64,000 nucleotides of DNA from Streptomyces sp. ISL-43 (lineage in GTDB: Bacteria > Actinomycetota > Actinomycetes > Streptomycetales > Streptomycetaceae): positions 186,001 to 250,000 of the forward strand of contig NZ_JAGGOT010000029.1 in assembly GCF_018614195.1 (NCBI RefSeq). The letters run 5' to 3'. The translations under genes and the position numbers were made by a program. Below, one piece after another: positions 1-8,385 of this stretch (within the stretch, counting starts at the first letter, position 1; each line of letters begins with the position of its first letter). The notes under the pieces were generated by a model. It saw nothing but the letters and a program-made list of their open reading frames with translations. It was not told the DNA's origin and did no database searches.

Positions 1-75
1 CAAGGCCTCGGTGTGGTGGGGGGCGAGGGGCTCGAGCCGCACGGTGCGGCCGGCGAGGAGTACGGGTACGGGCAC
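1..75 (-). CDS. GNAT-family N-acetyltransferase, N-terminal fragment cut by the window edge
   Basis: The reverse strand opens with a GTG followed by 24 sense codons that run off the window. The translation VPVPVLLAGRTVRLEPL, then APHHTEAL, is the usual first strand and helix of GNAT acetyltransferases, where a G-x-x-V-x-L-x-P-L strand leads into an H-x-x-x-L helix. A GAAGG element 7 bases upstream can serve as the ribosome binding site. The gene is transcribed away from the alpha/beta hydrolase, so the 140 bases between them hold divergent promoters. The acetyl-CoA site lies outside the window, so the family call rests on 25 residues only. Confidence 0.55.
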   Translation of the reverse strand, partial: MPVPVLLAGRTVRLEPLAPHHTEAL

Positions 76-215
76 GGAGCCTTCGGTCCTTCTGGGCGGT
101 GGGGTGGTTGCACAGTCTGCGTCCCTGACGTCGCCCCCAGTGCAAAACACGGGTGAAAGGCAACGGGCTGTCAGGTGAACGCGAGTGGCTCAATGTAACC
201 CCTTAAAGTCCTCTC

Positions 216-1022
216 ATGAAGCCCCTGATTGGCAATGGCGTGACACTCTTTTTCGAGGACTTGGGTCCCCGCGACGGAGCCCCTGTAATCCTGATCCACG
301 GACATCCGTTCAACCGCACGATGTGGGCCCCCCAGACGGCCGCCCTGACCGCCGCCGGTTACCGTGTGATCACCCCTGACCTGCGCGGATACGGCCAGAG
401 CCCGGTCGTACCAGGCAAGACCCTGCTCGCCGACTTCGCCGACGACCTGGCCGCGCTGCTCGACCGTCTGGGCATCGAACAGGCGGTCGTCGGCGGAGTG
501 TCCATGGGCGGCCAGATCGCCATGGAGATGCGACTGCGCCACCCGGGTGTGGTACGGGCCCTCGTCTTGTCCGACACGTCCGCGCCACCGGAGACGCCGG
601 ACGGCAAGACCTTCCGCCGCGAGCTCGCCGAGCGGCTCCTCCGCGAGGGCATGAAGCCCTACACCGACGAGGTCATCGACAAGATGCTCGCGCCGTACAA
701 CGTGACCGGGATGCCCGAGGCCGCGGCCGGGGTGACCGCGATGATGTGCGCGACCGACCCGCGGGGCGCGGCCGCCGCGCTGCGCGGGCGGGCCGAGCGG
801 CCCGACTACGCCCCGGTGCTCGCGGCGCTGCCGACCGAGGTGCCCTGCCTGATCGTGGTCGGCCGGGACGACGTGTACACCCCGGTCGCCGAGGCCGAAT
901 CCCTGCACGCGCTGGTCGCCCACTCGGTGCTCACCGTGGTGGAGCGCGCCGGGCACCTGCCGGGCGTGGAGCAGCCGGAGGCCTTCAACCGGGCCCTGCT
1001 GGACTTCCTCGGGGCCCTCTGA
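216..1022 (+). CDS. alpha/beta fold hydrolase
   Basis: This 268-residue protein has the full single-domain alpha/beta hydrolase layout. HGHPFN near residue 30 forms the oxyanion loop, GVSMGG carries the nucleophile Ser96, GRDDVYTP carries the acid Asp218 or Asp219, and AGHLPGVEQP carries His247. There is no signal peptide, so it is cytoplasmic. Members of this clade act as esterases, lactonases or haloperoxidase-like enzymes, and the substrate cannot be told from sequence. There is no ribosome binding site. A TAAAGT hexamer ends 6 bases before the ATG, so the message may be leaderless. A GC-rich hairpin follows the stop codon, so it is probably a single-gene unit. Confidence 0.9.
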   Translation: MKPLIGNGVTLFFEDLGPRDGAPVILIHGHPFNRTMWAPQTAALTAAGYRVITPDLRGYGQSPVVPGKTLLADFADDLAALLDRLGIEQAVVGGVSMGGQIAMEMRLRHPGVVRALVLSDTSAPPETPDGKTFRRELAERLLREGMKPYTDEVIDKMLAPYNVTGMPEAAAGVTAMMCATDPRGAAAALRGRAERPDYAPVLAALPTEVPCLIVVGRDDVYTPVAEAESLHALVAHSVLTVVERAGHLPGVEQPEAFNRALLDFLGAL

Positions 1023-1050
1023 CCGCTTCTGATCGGCCCTGACCGCCTCT

Positions 1051-1076
1051 GGCGGCCTCCGGCCGTTCAGGCCGCC
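1051..1076 (+). terminator. GC-rich hairpin after the hydrolase gene
   Basis: Arms GGCGGCCT and AGGCCGCC pair perfectly around a 10-base loop, about 30 bases after the hydrolase stop codon. There is no T-run, which is common for actinobacterial terminators. Confidence 0.4.
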
Positions 1077-1108
1077 CCGGCCGGGAGCTCCTCCGGCGGG
1101 GGCGGCTC

Positions 1109-1603
1109 GTGCCGGACGGCCCGCGCCGTGCCCCGGCCCGGGTTCCCCGAACCGGCGGCGGGACCCGCGCGGGCCGTCGTACGGTCGTGGACGTCGGCCA
1201 AGGCACGCCGCTCGGCGACCTCGCCGACCTCACCGTGGACCTCGGCAACGAACCCGACTCCTACGCCTCGACCGTGGGCTACACCGGCACCGTCGTCGCC
1301 CTCGACCTGATCGCCGGCGCCGTCGCCGGCCGCGAGGGCGACCCGTGGAGCGACATCGCCGAGCAGACCACCGCGGTCCACCGGCAGGCCACCGAGGTAG
1401 TGGCCGGCCTGCGCGAGCGCGGCGCCCGCTGCATCGCCTCCGACGGCGTGGCGGCCGGGGCCTCCCGGGCCTCCGCCGAGGAGGGTGCGCTGCTGCTGCG
1501 CGAGGTGGTGCGGATGACCGCGGCAGCCTCGGCGACCCGCAACTGGGTCGCGGCCTTCACGCAGACCGCCCGGGCCAGGCGCCACTCCGACGACAGCCTT
1601 TAG
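1109..1603 (+). pseudogene. remnant of a SIS-domain (sugar isomerase-like) protein
   Basis: The 164-codon frame looks coding from about codon 27 onward by its GC-rich third positions. It contains a piece typical of the end of the first SIS domain (LADLTVDLGNEPDSYASTVGYTG) and then a piece typical of the start of the second SIS domain (AEEGALLLREVVRM). In intact double-SIS proteins of 300 or more residues such as the GlmS isomerase half, the phosphosugar-binding Ser/Thr motifs come before and after this segment. Both are missing here. The first 26 codons and the last dozen look random. No ribosome binding site is evident. I infer a decayed internal fragment of a phosphosugar isomerase or regulator that is unlikely to be functional. 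Confidence 0.5.
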
Positions 1604-1692
1604 GGTCACTCGCCCCGCCTGAGATCATCGGGCAATGGACTGCTTCACGACGGCCCCCGAGGCCGCTCCCGGCGCCGGACCCGGAGCCTGAG

Positions 1693-2373
1693 GTGGACGA
1701 CGTACTGCGGCGACTGCGCTCCGTCGGACCGTTCTTCACCGTGGCCTGCGGGAAGGAGCCGCCCGGGCCCGGCTTCCGGCCGCTCGACGAGCTGTACGGG
1801 GACCGGCTCGGGCCCTACGTGGGCGAGGTGGGGCGGCGGATCGGCAGCGGGCCGGGGCGGGTGGCCGCTTCGACCGCGCAGTTCGGGATCGTCTCCAGGC
1901 TCTGGTCGATCGCGCTCGGCTGCGCCGTCCTGTCCGGCCGGGTGCCGGACCTCGGGCCCGGCCGTGTGTGGTGGCGGCTGCAGGGCGCGGGATCGCTGGA
2001 GCTGTGGCTGCCCGAGCCCGCCGAACTGCCGGGGGAGGCTCCGGCCCTGGCCCTGGCCGACAGCGTGCTCGGGAACACCGCGGTACTGGACGCGGCGCTG
2101 CGCGAGCGGTTCGGCGTATCGCCGCGGGTGCTGCGCGGGAACACCGCCTCCGGTCTGGTCGGCGCCGTACGGGTGCTCACCGACCGGGTACCGGGGGAGG
2201 AGGCGGCCTCCCTCGCGGCCGTGCTGCTCGCCGACGGCGGGCCGCTCGGCGCGGCCGGCACCTTCATCCACGAACCCGGCCTCGGGGTGGCCTTCGTGCG
2301 CCGCAGCTGCTGCCTGTACTACAAGGTGCCGGGCGGCGGCCTCTGCGGGGACTGCGTGCTGCGCACGAGATAG
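1693..2373 (+). CDS. (2Fe-2S)-binding FhuF-like ferric iron reductase family protein
   Basis: The C-terminus carries RRSCCLYYKVPG followed by GGLCGDCVL, a Cys-Cys-x10-Cys-x2-Cys arrangement that is the signature of the FhuF C-terminal [2Fe-2S] domain. FhuF-family proteins reduce ferric iron in siderophore complexes in the cytoplasm. The protein is about 226 residues, normal for the actinobacterial branch. The start is uncertain. GTG at 1693 has GGAG 8 bases upstream. An ATG at 1635 lies in another frame and hits a stop at 1689, which could mean a start-proximal frameshift. No siderophore or transporter gene is adjacent. Confidence 0.75.
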   Translation: MDDVLRRLRSVGPFFTVACGKEPPGPGFRPLDELYGDRLGPYVGEVGRRIGSGPGRVAASTAQFGIVSRLWSIALGCAVLSGRVPDLGPGRVWWRLQGAGSLELWLPEPAELPGEAPALALADSVLGNTAVLDAALRERFGVSPRVLRGNTASGLVGAVRVLTDRVPGEEAASLAAVLLADGGPLGAAGTFIHEPGLGVAFVRRSCCLYYKVPGGGLCGDCVLRTR

Positions 2374-2400
2374 CCGCGCGGGGCCCTGCCGAAACGGACC

Positions 2401-2492
2401 GGGGCCACCGGGGAGCGGTTGCGCTGCTCCCCGATGGCCCCGCGGCCGTACCGCGACGCCGTCCTCGGCCGGCCGGCCGAGGACGGCGTCGC
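2401..2492. terminator. twin palindromic hairpins between convergent genes
   Basis: Two strong inverted repeats sit side by side between the converging iron-sulfur and subtilase genes. The first has 16-base arms (2401-2416 and 2426-2441) with one mismatch and a 9-base loop. The second is a perfect 40-base palindrome at 2453-2492, centred on CCGG. Both can fold on either strand, so they probably stop transcription from both sides. Confidence 0.7.
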
Positions 2493-2515
2493 GCACCGCT
2501 GGTGGAACCGACGGA

Positions 2516-4330
2516 CTAGAAGGTCAGGTTCCAGGCGTCGATCTTGCCGGTGTCCTGGCTGGCGTTGTCGTTCACACGGAGCTTCCAGGTGCCGTTCGCG
2601 ACCTCCGAGGAGGCGTTGACGGTGAAGGTCTGGATGATGTTGTCCGTGCTTCCGCCCGCCCGGTTGCTCAGGGTGTACACCGTGCCGTCCGGGGCCACGA
2701 GGTCGACCTTGATGTCACCGATGTAGGTGTGCTTGATGTCCACGCCCACCTTGAGGGTGGCCGGCGCGTTGCCGGTCACCCCGCTGACGGTGATGGGGCT
2801 CTCCACGGTGGCGTTGTCGTTGATCGCGAAGTCACCGAGGTTCTCGAAGTACTTCCCGGGCGGCGGGGTGGCGCCGACCGCCTTCAGCGCGTCGACCTGG
2901 CCCTCGCCGAAGAACCCGTTGTTGGCCGTCGTGCCGGTGCAGCGGCTGTCCGACGGGCAGGCGACGTCGTTGGCCTGGGTGGCCAGCTTGTCGCGGATCT
3001 GGGCCGGCGTGATGCCCGGGTTGGCACTGGCGATGAGCGCCGCGACGCCCGCGACGTGCGGGGCGGCCATCGAGGTGCCGCTCTTGGTGCTGTAACCGCC
3101 GCCGGGCGCGGTGGAGTAGACGTTGCTGCCCGGCGCCGCGACGTCGATGACGCCCTGGCCGAAGTTGGAGAAGGAGGCCTTGGTGACACCGGTGCCGTTG
3201 GCCGCGACCGTGACCACGCCCGGGAGCTCGGTCGGGATGTCGAGGCAGGCGTTGGTGATGGTGCGGGTGGTCGGGGTCGAGTCGTTGGGGCTCGCCGAGT
3301 CCGTGGTCTTGTGGGCGAGGTCGTAGTTCTCGTTGCCCGCCGCGGCGACCTGGAGCGAGCCCTTGCTCTCCGCGTACTCCTGGGCGCGCTTGACGCCCTC
3401 GATGATGGCGGCCTGGTCGATGTTGTCCGGGCAGTTGAACTGCCACGGGTCCGTGTAATAGCTGTTGTTGGTGACCTTGAACCCGTGGTCGCCGGACCAC
3501 ACGAAGGCGCAGATGGTGTTCTCGGCGAAGAAGAACGAGTTGCCCGGCTCGGCCACGCGGACCGAGGCGATCTTCACGCCCGGGGCGACGCCGACGACGC
3601 CCATGCCGTTCTTGGCGGCGGCGACGGTGCCCGCCACGTGCGTGCCGTGGGTGTCCACGTCACGCCACGCGCCGGCCCGGGTGTCCGGCTTGCCGTAGGC
3701 GCAGGAGGCGGAGTCGGCGGCGTTGAAGTTCGGCGCCAGGTCCTGGTGCTGGTCGTCCACACCGGTGTCCAGGATGCCGACCTTGACGGTGGCCGAGCCG
3801 GCGTTCACGGCCCAGGCCTGGTCGGCCTTGATCTGGCTCATGTCGGCGCGTACGGGCTCGCCCGCGGCGGTCGAGGACTGCGCCGGGTTGGCGGGCAGCG
3901 CCGGGTTGTACGCGTCGGCCGGGACGTCCGAGGTGCGCGTCGCGCCGACCTTCTGGACACCGCTGACACCGCGCATGGTGGTGGCGAAGGTCGAGGAGGA
4001 CGAGTGGGCGACGATCACGCCGATGGAGTCGAAGTACGAGAAGACCGTGCCGCCGTTGGCGGCGACGGCGGAGCGGACCGCCGAGCTGTCACCGGCGGCG
4101 GTGATCACCAGGTAGGCGCGGGTGCCGGCAGCCCAGGTCGCACTCTGGGAAGTCGACACCGCGGCCGGGGCCTTGGCGGGTGCGGCGGAGGCCGGGGTTC
4201 CGGCCGGGGTTCCGGCCGGGGAGACGGGCGCGGTGCCGGCGAGCGCGGCCGGGGCACCGAAGGCCAGCGCGCCGAGGGCGGCGGCCAGCACGAGGCTACG
4301 TCGAGGTCGGCTGGATATGTGGGGTATCAA
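2516..4330 (-). CDS. secreted S8 subtilisin-like serine protease with C-terminal P domain
   Basis: This 604-residue exported protease starts at TTG, with GGAGG 6 bases upstream. Residues 1-32 form a signal peptide with a twin-Arg-like RPRR n-region, a hydrophobic core and an AxA site. An inhibitor-I9-like propeptide follows to about residue 150. The catalytic triad is Asp184 in GILDTGVD, His228 in DTHGTHVAGT and Ser420 in SGTSMAAPHVAG, with the oxyanion Asn in AAAGNENYD. The last 110 residues, ending GKIDAWNLTF, form a proprotein-convertase P domain (Homo B), common in secreted Streptomyces proteases that degrade extracellular protein. The gene stands alone, with a 230-base upstream region before the transporter gene. 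Confidence 0.95.
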   Translation of the reverse strand: MIPHISSRPRRSLVLAAALGALAFGAPAALAGTAPVSPAGTPAGTPASAAPAKAPAAVSTSQSATWAAGTRAYLVITAAGDSSAVRSAVAANGGTVFSYFDSIGVIVAHSSSSTFATTMRGVSGVQKVGATRTSDVPADAYNPALPANPAQSSTAAGEPVRADMSQIKADQAWAVNAGSATVKVGILDTGVDDQHQDLAPNFNAADSASCAYGKPDTRAGAWRDVDTHGTHVAGTVAAAKNGMGVVGVAPGVKIASVRVAEPGNSFFFAENTICAFVWSGDHGFKVTNNSYYTDPWQFNCPDNIDQAAIIEGVKRAQEYAESKGSLQVAAAGNENYDLAHKTTDSASPNDSTPTTRTITNACLDIPTELPGVVTVAANGTGVTKASFSNFGQGVIDVAAPGSNVYSTAPGGGYSTKSGTSMAAPHVAGVAALIASANPGITPAQIRDKLATQANDVACPSDSRCTGTTANNGFFGEGQVDALKAVGATPPPGKYFENLGDFAINDNATVESPITVSGVTGNAPATLKVGVDIKHTYIGDIKVDLVAPDGTVYTLSNRAGGSTDNIIQTFTVNASSEVANGTWKLRVNDNASQDTGKIDAWNLTF

Positions 4331-4558
4331 TGCGTCCTCCGAAGACGGCCCGGCGGTGCGGGTGGCACGTACCGGGCCGTACGAAACGAGTGGTGGACGC
4401 AAGATGTCAGACGGCTGCCCCGATATGGAAGTACCTTTTACCGCACGACGCTTGATCGTTGCTTGGCTGAAAATCGACGGTGCGGCGAGGTGTCGGGACC
4501 GGCCGGCCTGGGCACCGTGGGGGCGAGCCCTGTCCGGCCGGTCCCTCCGGCGCACCCG

Positions 4559-5911
4559 CTAGACGGGTACGCCGTCCTTGGCGCCGCCCGGCTGGGCCGG
4601 GACCGCGGCGGCCGGCCCGTGGCCGTCGTCGGTGAGCGTGGTCTCGTCGAACGGCATTCGGCCCGCGAGGACTTCGGTGGCCCGGGCCCGGTCGAACTCC
4701 TTCGTCCAGGTCCCGATCAGGACGGTTGCGATCGCGTTGCCCGCGAAGTTCGTGAGCGCCCGCGCCTCGCTCATGAACCGGTCGATGCCCACGATCAGGC
4801 CGACCCCGTCGACCAGTTCCGGCCGGTGCGACTGCAGTCCGCCCGCGAGGGTGGCCAGTCCCGCGCCCGTCACCCCGGCCGCGCCCTTCGAGGCCACGAT
4901 CATGAACAGCAGCAGGGAGATCTGCTCGCCCAGCGCGAGGGGCTTGCCCATCGCCTCCGCGACGAAGAGCGAGGACATCGTCAGATAGATCGCGGTCCCG
5001 TCCAGGTTGAAGGAGTAGCCCGTCGGGACGGTGATGCCGACCACCGGCCGCGACACCCCGACGTGCTCCATCTTCGCGATGAGCCGGGGCAGCGCCGACT
5101 CGGAGGAGGAGGTGGACAGGATCAGCAGGAACTCCCGGCCCAGGTAGCGCAGCAGGGCGAAGACGCTGATTCCCGTACACACCCTGAGCAGGGTGCCGAG
5201 CACCACGAACACGAAGAGCAGGCACGTCGTGTAGAAGCCGATCATGATGACGGCCAGCGACTTCAGCGCGTCCATGCCGGTGGCCCCGACGACCGCCGCG
5301 ATCGCGCCGAACGCGCCCACCGGAGCCGCCCACGTGATCATCGCGAGCACCCGGAACACCAGCTTCTGCACGTGCCCGATCCCGCGCAGCACCGGTTCGC
5401 CCGCCGTGCCCATGGCCTGCAGTGCGAACCCGCACAGCAGCGCCACCAGCAGGGTCTGCAGCACCTCGCCCCCGGTGAAGGCCGACACCAGCGTGGTCGG
5501 GATGATCCCCAGCAGGAACTCCGGGGTGCTCTTCGCGCCGCCCGCCTTGGCCTGCGCCTCGCCCGCGTGCCGGGCCGCCTCGGTCAGGTGCAGCCCGCTG
5601 CCCGGATCCAGCAGGTTGCCGACCAGCAGTCCGATGGCCAGCGCCACCGTGGACATCACCATGAAGTAGCCGAGCGCCAGCCCGCCCACCGCGCCGACCT
5701 TGGCGGCCTTGCGCACCGACCCGATGCCCAGCACGATCGTGCAGAAGATCACCGGCGAGATCATCATCTTGATGAGGCTGACGAAGCCGGTGCCCAGCGG
5801 CTTGAGCTCCACGGCCGTGCCGGGCGCGGCGAAGCCGACGGCGATGCCGAGCAGCACCGCGCCGATCACGGCGATGTACAGATAATGCGTCTTGTCGCGT
5901 CTGGCGGACAC
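4559..5911 (-). CDS. dicarboxylate/amino acid:cation symporter (DctA/GltP family)
   Basis: This 450-residue polytopic membrane protein has the DAACS hallmarks. These are a serine-rich hairpin (STSSSESALPRL), the NLDGTAIY-type motif (GYSFNLDGTAIYLTMSS), a second hairpin (ASKGAAGVTGAG) and the substrate and cation site VDRF/NxxGN-like stretch IDRFMSEARALTNFAGNAIAT. Such carriers import C4-dicarboxylates or glutamate/aspartate with Na+ or H+. The GTG start has AGGAGG 5 bases upstream. It is divergent from a CitA/DcuS-type sensor kinase and its regulator, the usual arrangement when the pair controls a carboxylate carrier. The start region is duplicated (see repeat). Confidence 0.92.
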   Translation of the reverse strand: MSARRDKTHYLYIAVIGAVLLGIAVGFAAPGTAVELKPLGTGFVSLIKMMISPVIFCTIVLGIGSVRKAAKVGAVGGLALGYFMVMSTVALAIGLLVGNLLDPGSGLHLTEAARHAGEAQAKAGGAKSTPEFLLGIIPTTLVSAFTGGEVLQTLLVALLCGFALQAMGTAGEPVLRGIGHVQKLVFRVLAMITWAAPVGAFGAIAAVVGATGMDALKSLAVIMIGFYTTCLLFVFVVLGTLLRVCTGISVFALLRYLGREFLLILSTSSSESALPRLIAKMEHVGVSRPVVGITVPTGYSFNLDGTAIYLTMSSLFVAEAMGKPLALGEQISLLLFMIVASKGAAGVTGAGLATLAGGLQSHRPELVDGVGLIVGIDRFMSEARALTNFAGNAIATVLIGTWTKEFDRARATEVLAGRMPFDETTLTDDGHGPAAAVPAQPGGAKDGVPV

Positions 5912-5950
5912 GCTGCCTCCTGGTGGTGCACGTTGCCTCCAGGTGGTGAA
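5911..5950 (-). repeat. 20-bp tandem duplication of ribosome binding site plus start codon
   Basis: Two adjacent 20-base units agree at 17 of 20 positions. Read on the minus strand, each holds a GGAGGCA(A/G)CGTG stretch, so each has a Shine-Dalgarno element and a GTG. The inner GTG (5911) starts the carrier. The outer GTG (5931) opens a different frame of about 21 codons that overlaps the first codons of the carrier. Confidence 0.7.
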
Positions 5951-5980
5951 GGCGTCCCGGGGAGACCATCGCCCGCCGCT

Positions 5981-5994
5981 GTGACCCCGGTCAC
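5981..5994. promoter_or_regulatory. Crp-type palindrome between carrier and sensor kinase
   Basis: GTGACCCCGGTCAC has 6-base arms around CC and fits the published Streptomyces Crp consensus GTG-N6-GNCAC exactly. It lies in the divergent intergenic region, 44 bases before the kinase start and 70 bases before the carrier start. A binding site for the neighbouring response regulator is the alternative. Confidence 0.5.
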
Positions 5995-6037
5995 CCTTGC
6001 GTTCATTGAGTTCACGTCCGGGTGCACACTGAGCGCC

Positions 6038-7666
6038 ATGTTCCGCTTCCCCCGGCCGCCGCGCAGCCTCGCCGGCCAGCTCTTCGCCATGCAGGTGGTG
6101 CTGGTCGCCGCGGTCGTCGCCGGATGCGCCGTCTTCGCGTACGCGACCGCCCGCGGCCAGGCCGAGGAGGCCGCCCGGCGCCAGGCCGGGGCGGTGGCCC
6201 GCGCGGTCGCCGACTCGCCCTCCGTGCGCGAGGCGGTACTGGGGGCGGGGCGCGGGAGCCAGGTGCCCGGTGGGCCCTCCGAAGCCCTGCAGCCCTACGC
6301 CGAGCGGGTCCGCGTCGACGCCGGCGTGGACTTCGTGACGATCATGGCGCCGGACGGGCGGCGCTGGACCCACCCCGACCCGAAGCGCATCGGTGAGCCC
6401 TTCATGGGCAACACCGCCCCCGCGCTGCGCGGCGAGACCTTCGGCGAGACCTACACCGGCACCCTCGGCCCCTCCATCCGCGTGGTCACCCCGATCGTGG
6501 ACGACGGCCGGGTCATCGGCATGGTCGCCTCCGGCATCACCGTCCGCGCGGTCAGCGCCCGGCTCGCCGCGCAGCTCTCCGCCCTCGCCTGGGTGGCCGG
6601 CGGGGCGCTGGCCCTCGGCGGCGTGGGCACGTACGTCGTCAACGCCCGGCTGCGCCGCCACACCCACGGGATGAACGCCGGCGAGCTGAGCCGCATGTAC
6701 GACTACCACCAGGCCGCCCTGCACGGGGTCCGCGAAGGGCTCCTGATGCTCGACGGGCAGCGCAGGATCACCCTCGTGAACGACGCCGGCCGCGAACTCC
6801 TCGGCCTGCGCGGGGAGATCAAGGGAACCGGCGTCGCCGAGCTCGGCCTGCCCGCCCCGCTCACCGGGGCACTGCTCGCCGACCGGCCCAGGGTGGACGA
6901 GGTTCACCTGACCACCGACCGGGTGCTCGTGCTCAACAGTGCGCCCGTCGCCGGCGGCGGCCGCCGCGGCACCGTGGTCACCCTGCGCGACCACACCGAA
7001 CTCCAGGGCTTGGCAGGGGAGTTGGATCACGAGCGCGGATTCACCCAGGCGCTGCGCGCGCAGGCCCACGAGGCGGCCAACCGGCTGCACACCGTGGTCT
7101 CCCTCATCGAACTCGGCCGCACCGAGGAGGCGGTGGACTTCGCCACCGCCGAACTGCGCCTCGCCCAGGCCCTCACCGACGAAGTGGTCACCTCGGTCGG
7201 CGAGCCGGTGCTCGTGGCCCTGCTGCTCGGAAAGGCCGCGCAGGCCCATGAGCGGGGCGTCGAGCTGGTCGTCACCCCGGACAGCGCCGCCATCGCCGCC
7301 GGGCACGGCGGTCCGCCCGCCCGGGACCTCGTCACCGTCCTCGGCAACCTCGTCGACAACGCCGTGGACGCCCTCACCGGAGTCCCCGGTGCCCGCATCG
7401 CCGTCACCGTCCGGCCGGACGGTCCGGACGGGCCCGGCGGGCGGGGCCTGCTCCTGCGCGTCGCCGACAACGGCCCCGGACTCCCCGAGGGGGCGGACGT
7501 GTTCCGCCGCGGCTGGTCCGGCAAGGGGGAGGGGCGGGGCCTCGGCCTCGCGCTGGTCCGGCAGGTGGCGCACCGCCACGGCGGCAGTGCGGACGCCGAC
7601 CGACTGCCGGACGGGGGCGCGCGGTTCACCGTACGGCTGCCCGCGCGCGGGGAGGCGGGGGAGTGA
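6038..7666 (+). CDS. sensor histidine kinase, CitA/DcuS type
   Basis: This 542-residue kinase has an N-terminal membrane helix (about residues 10-35), an extracytoplasmic PAS-like Cache domain containing the carboxylate-sensor motif RWTHPDP...IG.PF near residue 110, a second membrane helix near 180-205, a cytoplasmic PAS domain, and a kinase core. His344 lies in QAHEAANRLHTVVSL, the H-box form of citrate/dicarboxylate sensors. The N box is NLVDNAVDAL, and the G boxes are DNGPGLPE and GRGLGLALV. It overlaps the regulator gene by 4 bases (GTGA), so the two are co-translated. The probable ligand is the substrate of the divergent carrier. No clear ribosome binding site precedes the ATG. Confidence 0.93.
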   Translation: MFRFPRPPRSLAGQLFAMQVVLVAAVVAGCAVFAYATARGQAEEAARRQAGAVARAVADSPSVREAVLGAGRGSQVPGGPSEALQPYAERVRVDAGVDFVTIMAPDGRRWTHPDPKRIGEPFMGNTAPALRGETFGETYTGTLGPSIRVVTPIVDDGRVIGMVASGITVRAVSARLAAQLSALAWVAGGALALGGVGTYVVNARLRRHTHGMNAGELSRMYDYHQAALHGVREGLLMLDGQRRITLVNDAGRELLGLRGEIKGTGVAELGLPAPLTGALLADRPRVDEVHLTTDRVLVLNSAPVAGGGRRGTVVTLRDHTELQGLAGELDHERGFTQALRAQAHEAANRLHTVVSLIELGRTEEAVDFATAELRLAQALTDEVVTSVGEPVLVALLLGKAAQAHERGVELVVTPDSAAIAAGHGGPPARDLVTVLGNLVDNAVDALTGVPGARIAVTVRPDGPDGPGGRGLLLRVADNGPGLPEGADVFRRGWSGKGEGRGLGLALVRQVAHRHGGSADADRLPDGGARFTVRLPARGEAGE

Positions 7667-8385
7667 GCGCGCCCGAGGTGCGGGTCCTCGTGGTCGAGGA
7701 CGATCCCGTCGCCGCCGACGCGCACGCCCTGTACGTCGGGCGGGTGCCCGGCTTCACCGCCGTCGCGGCCGTCCACTCGCTGGCCGAGGCCACCCGGGTC
7801 CTGGAGCGGACCCGGATCGACCTCCTGCTGCTCGACCTCACCCTGCCCGACGGCCACGGGCTGCGCTTCGCGCGCGGTCTGCGCGCGGCGGGCCACCCCG
7901 CCGACGTGATCGTGGTGACCTCGGCGCGGGACCTGGGGGTCGTCCGCGAGAGCGTCTCGCTCGGGGTGGTGCAGTACGTACTGAAGCCCTTCGCCTTCCC
8001 GACCCTGCGCGAACGGCTGTTGCGCTACGCCGAGTTCCGTGCGACGGCGGCGGGCGAGGCGGCCGGCCAGGACGACGTGGACCGGGCCATGGCCGCCCTG
8101 CGCGCCCCCGGCCCGGCCGAACTCCCCAAGGGGATCGGCGCGCCGACCCTGGATCGGGTCGCCGCGCTGCTGCGGGCGGCCCCCGAGGGGCTGACCGCGG
8201 CCGGGGCGGCCGAGGCGGCCGGGATCTCCCGGATCACCGCCCGCCGCTACCTGGAGCACCTGGTGGACACCGGCCGCGCGGCCCGCTCCCCCCGGTACGG
8301 CCAGGTCGGCCGCCCCGAACTGCACTACCGCTGGCTGGCGGCGGCTCCGGCCGGGACAGGGGCCGGCTCGGTGTCGAAGGTGTAG
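7663..8385 (+). CDS. response regulator, CitB/DcuR type
   Basis: This 240-residue regulator has a CheY-like receiver with the acidic pair VVEDD at residues 10-14, phospho-acceptor Asp58 in LLLLDLTLPDG, Thr in VVTSA and Lys in LKPF. The C-terminal winged-helix segment (TAAGAAEAAGISRITARRYLEHL, about 190-212) is the form found in regulators paired with CitA/DcuS kinases. It is translationally coupled to the kinase by a GTGA overlap. It probably activates the divergent DctA-like carrier and may act at the intergenic palindrome. Its 3' end overlaps the 3' end of the converging tyrosinase gene by 61 bases, so antisense transcripts are expected there. Confidence 0.93.
   Translation: MSAPEVRVLVVEDDPVAADAHALYVGRVPGFTAVAAVHSLAEATRVLERTRIDLLLLDLTLPDGHGLRFARGLRAAGHPADVIVVTSARDLGVVRESVSLGVVQYVLKPFAFPTLRERLLRYAEFRATAAGEAAGQDDVDRAMAALRAPGPAELPKGIGAPTLDRVAALLRAAPEGLTAAGAAEAAGISRITARRYLEHLVDTGRAARSPRYGQVGRPELHYRWLAAAPAGTGAGSVSKV

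Noticed and set aside
5912..7579. Minus-strand extension of the carrier frame across the histidine kinase gene
   Set aside because: It is antisense to the kinase with no ribosome binding site, while the carrier has a well-placed GTG at 5911.
1964..7666. A 1900-codon plus-strand open frame spanning several genes
   Set aside because: Only its end (from 6038) is the histidine kinase. The rest is an antisense shadow of the subtilase and carrier genes, low in complexity and typical of high-GC DNA.
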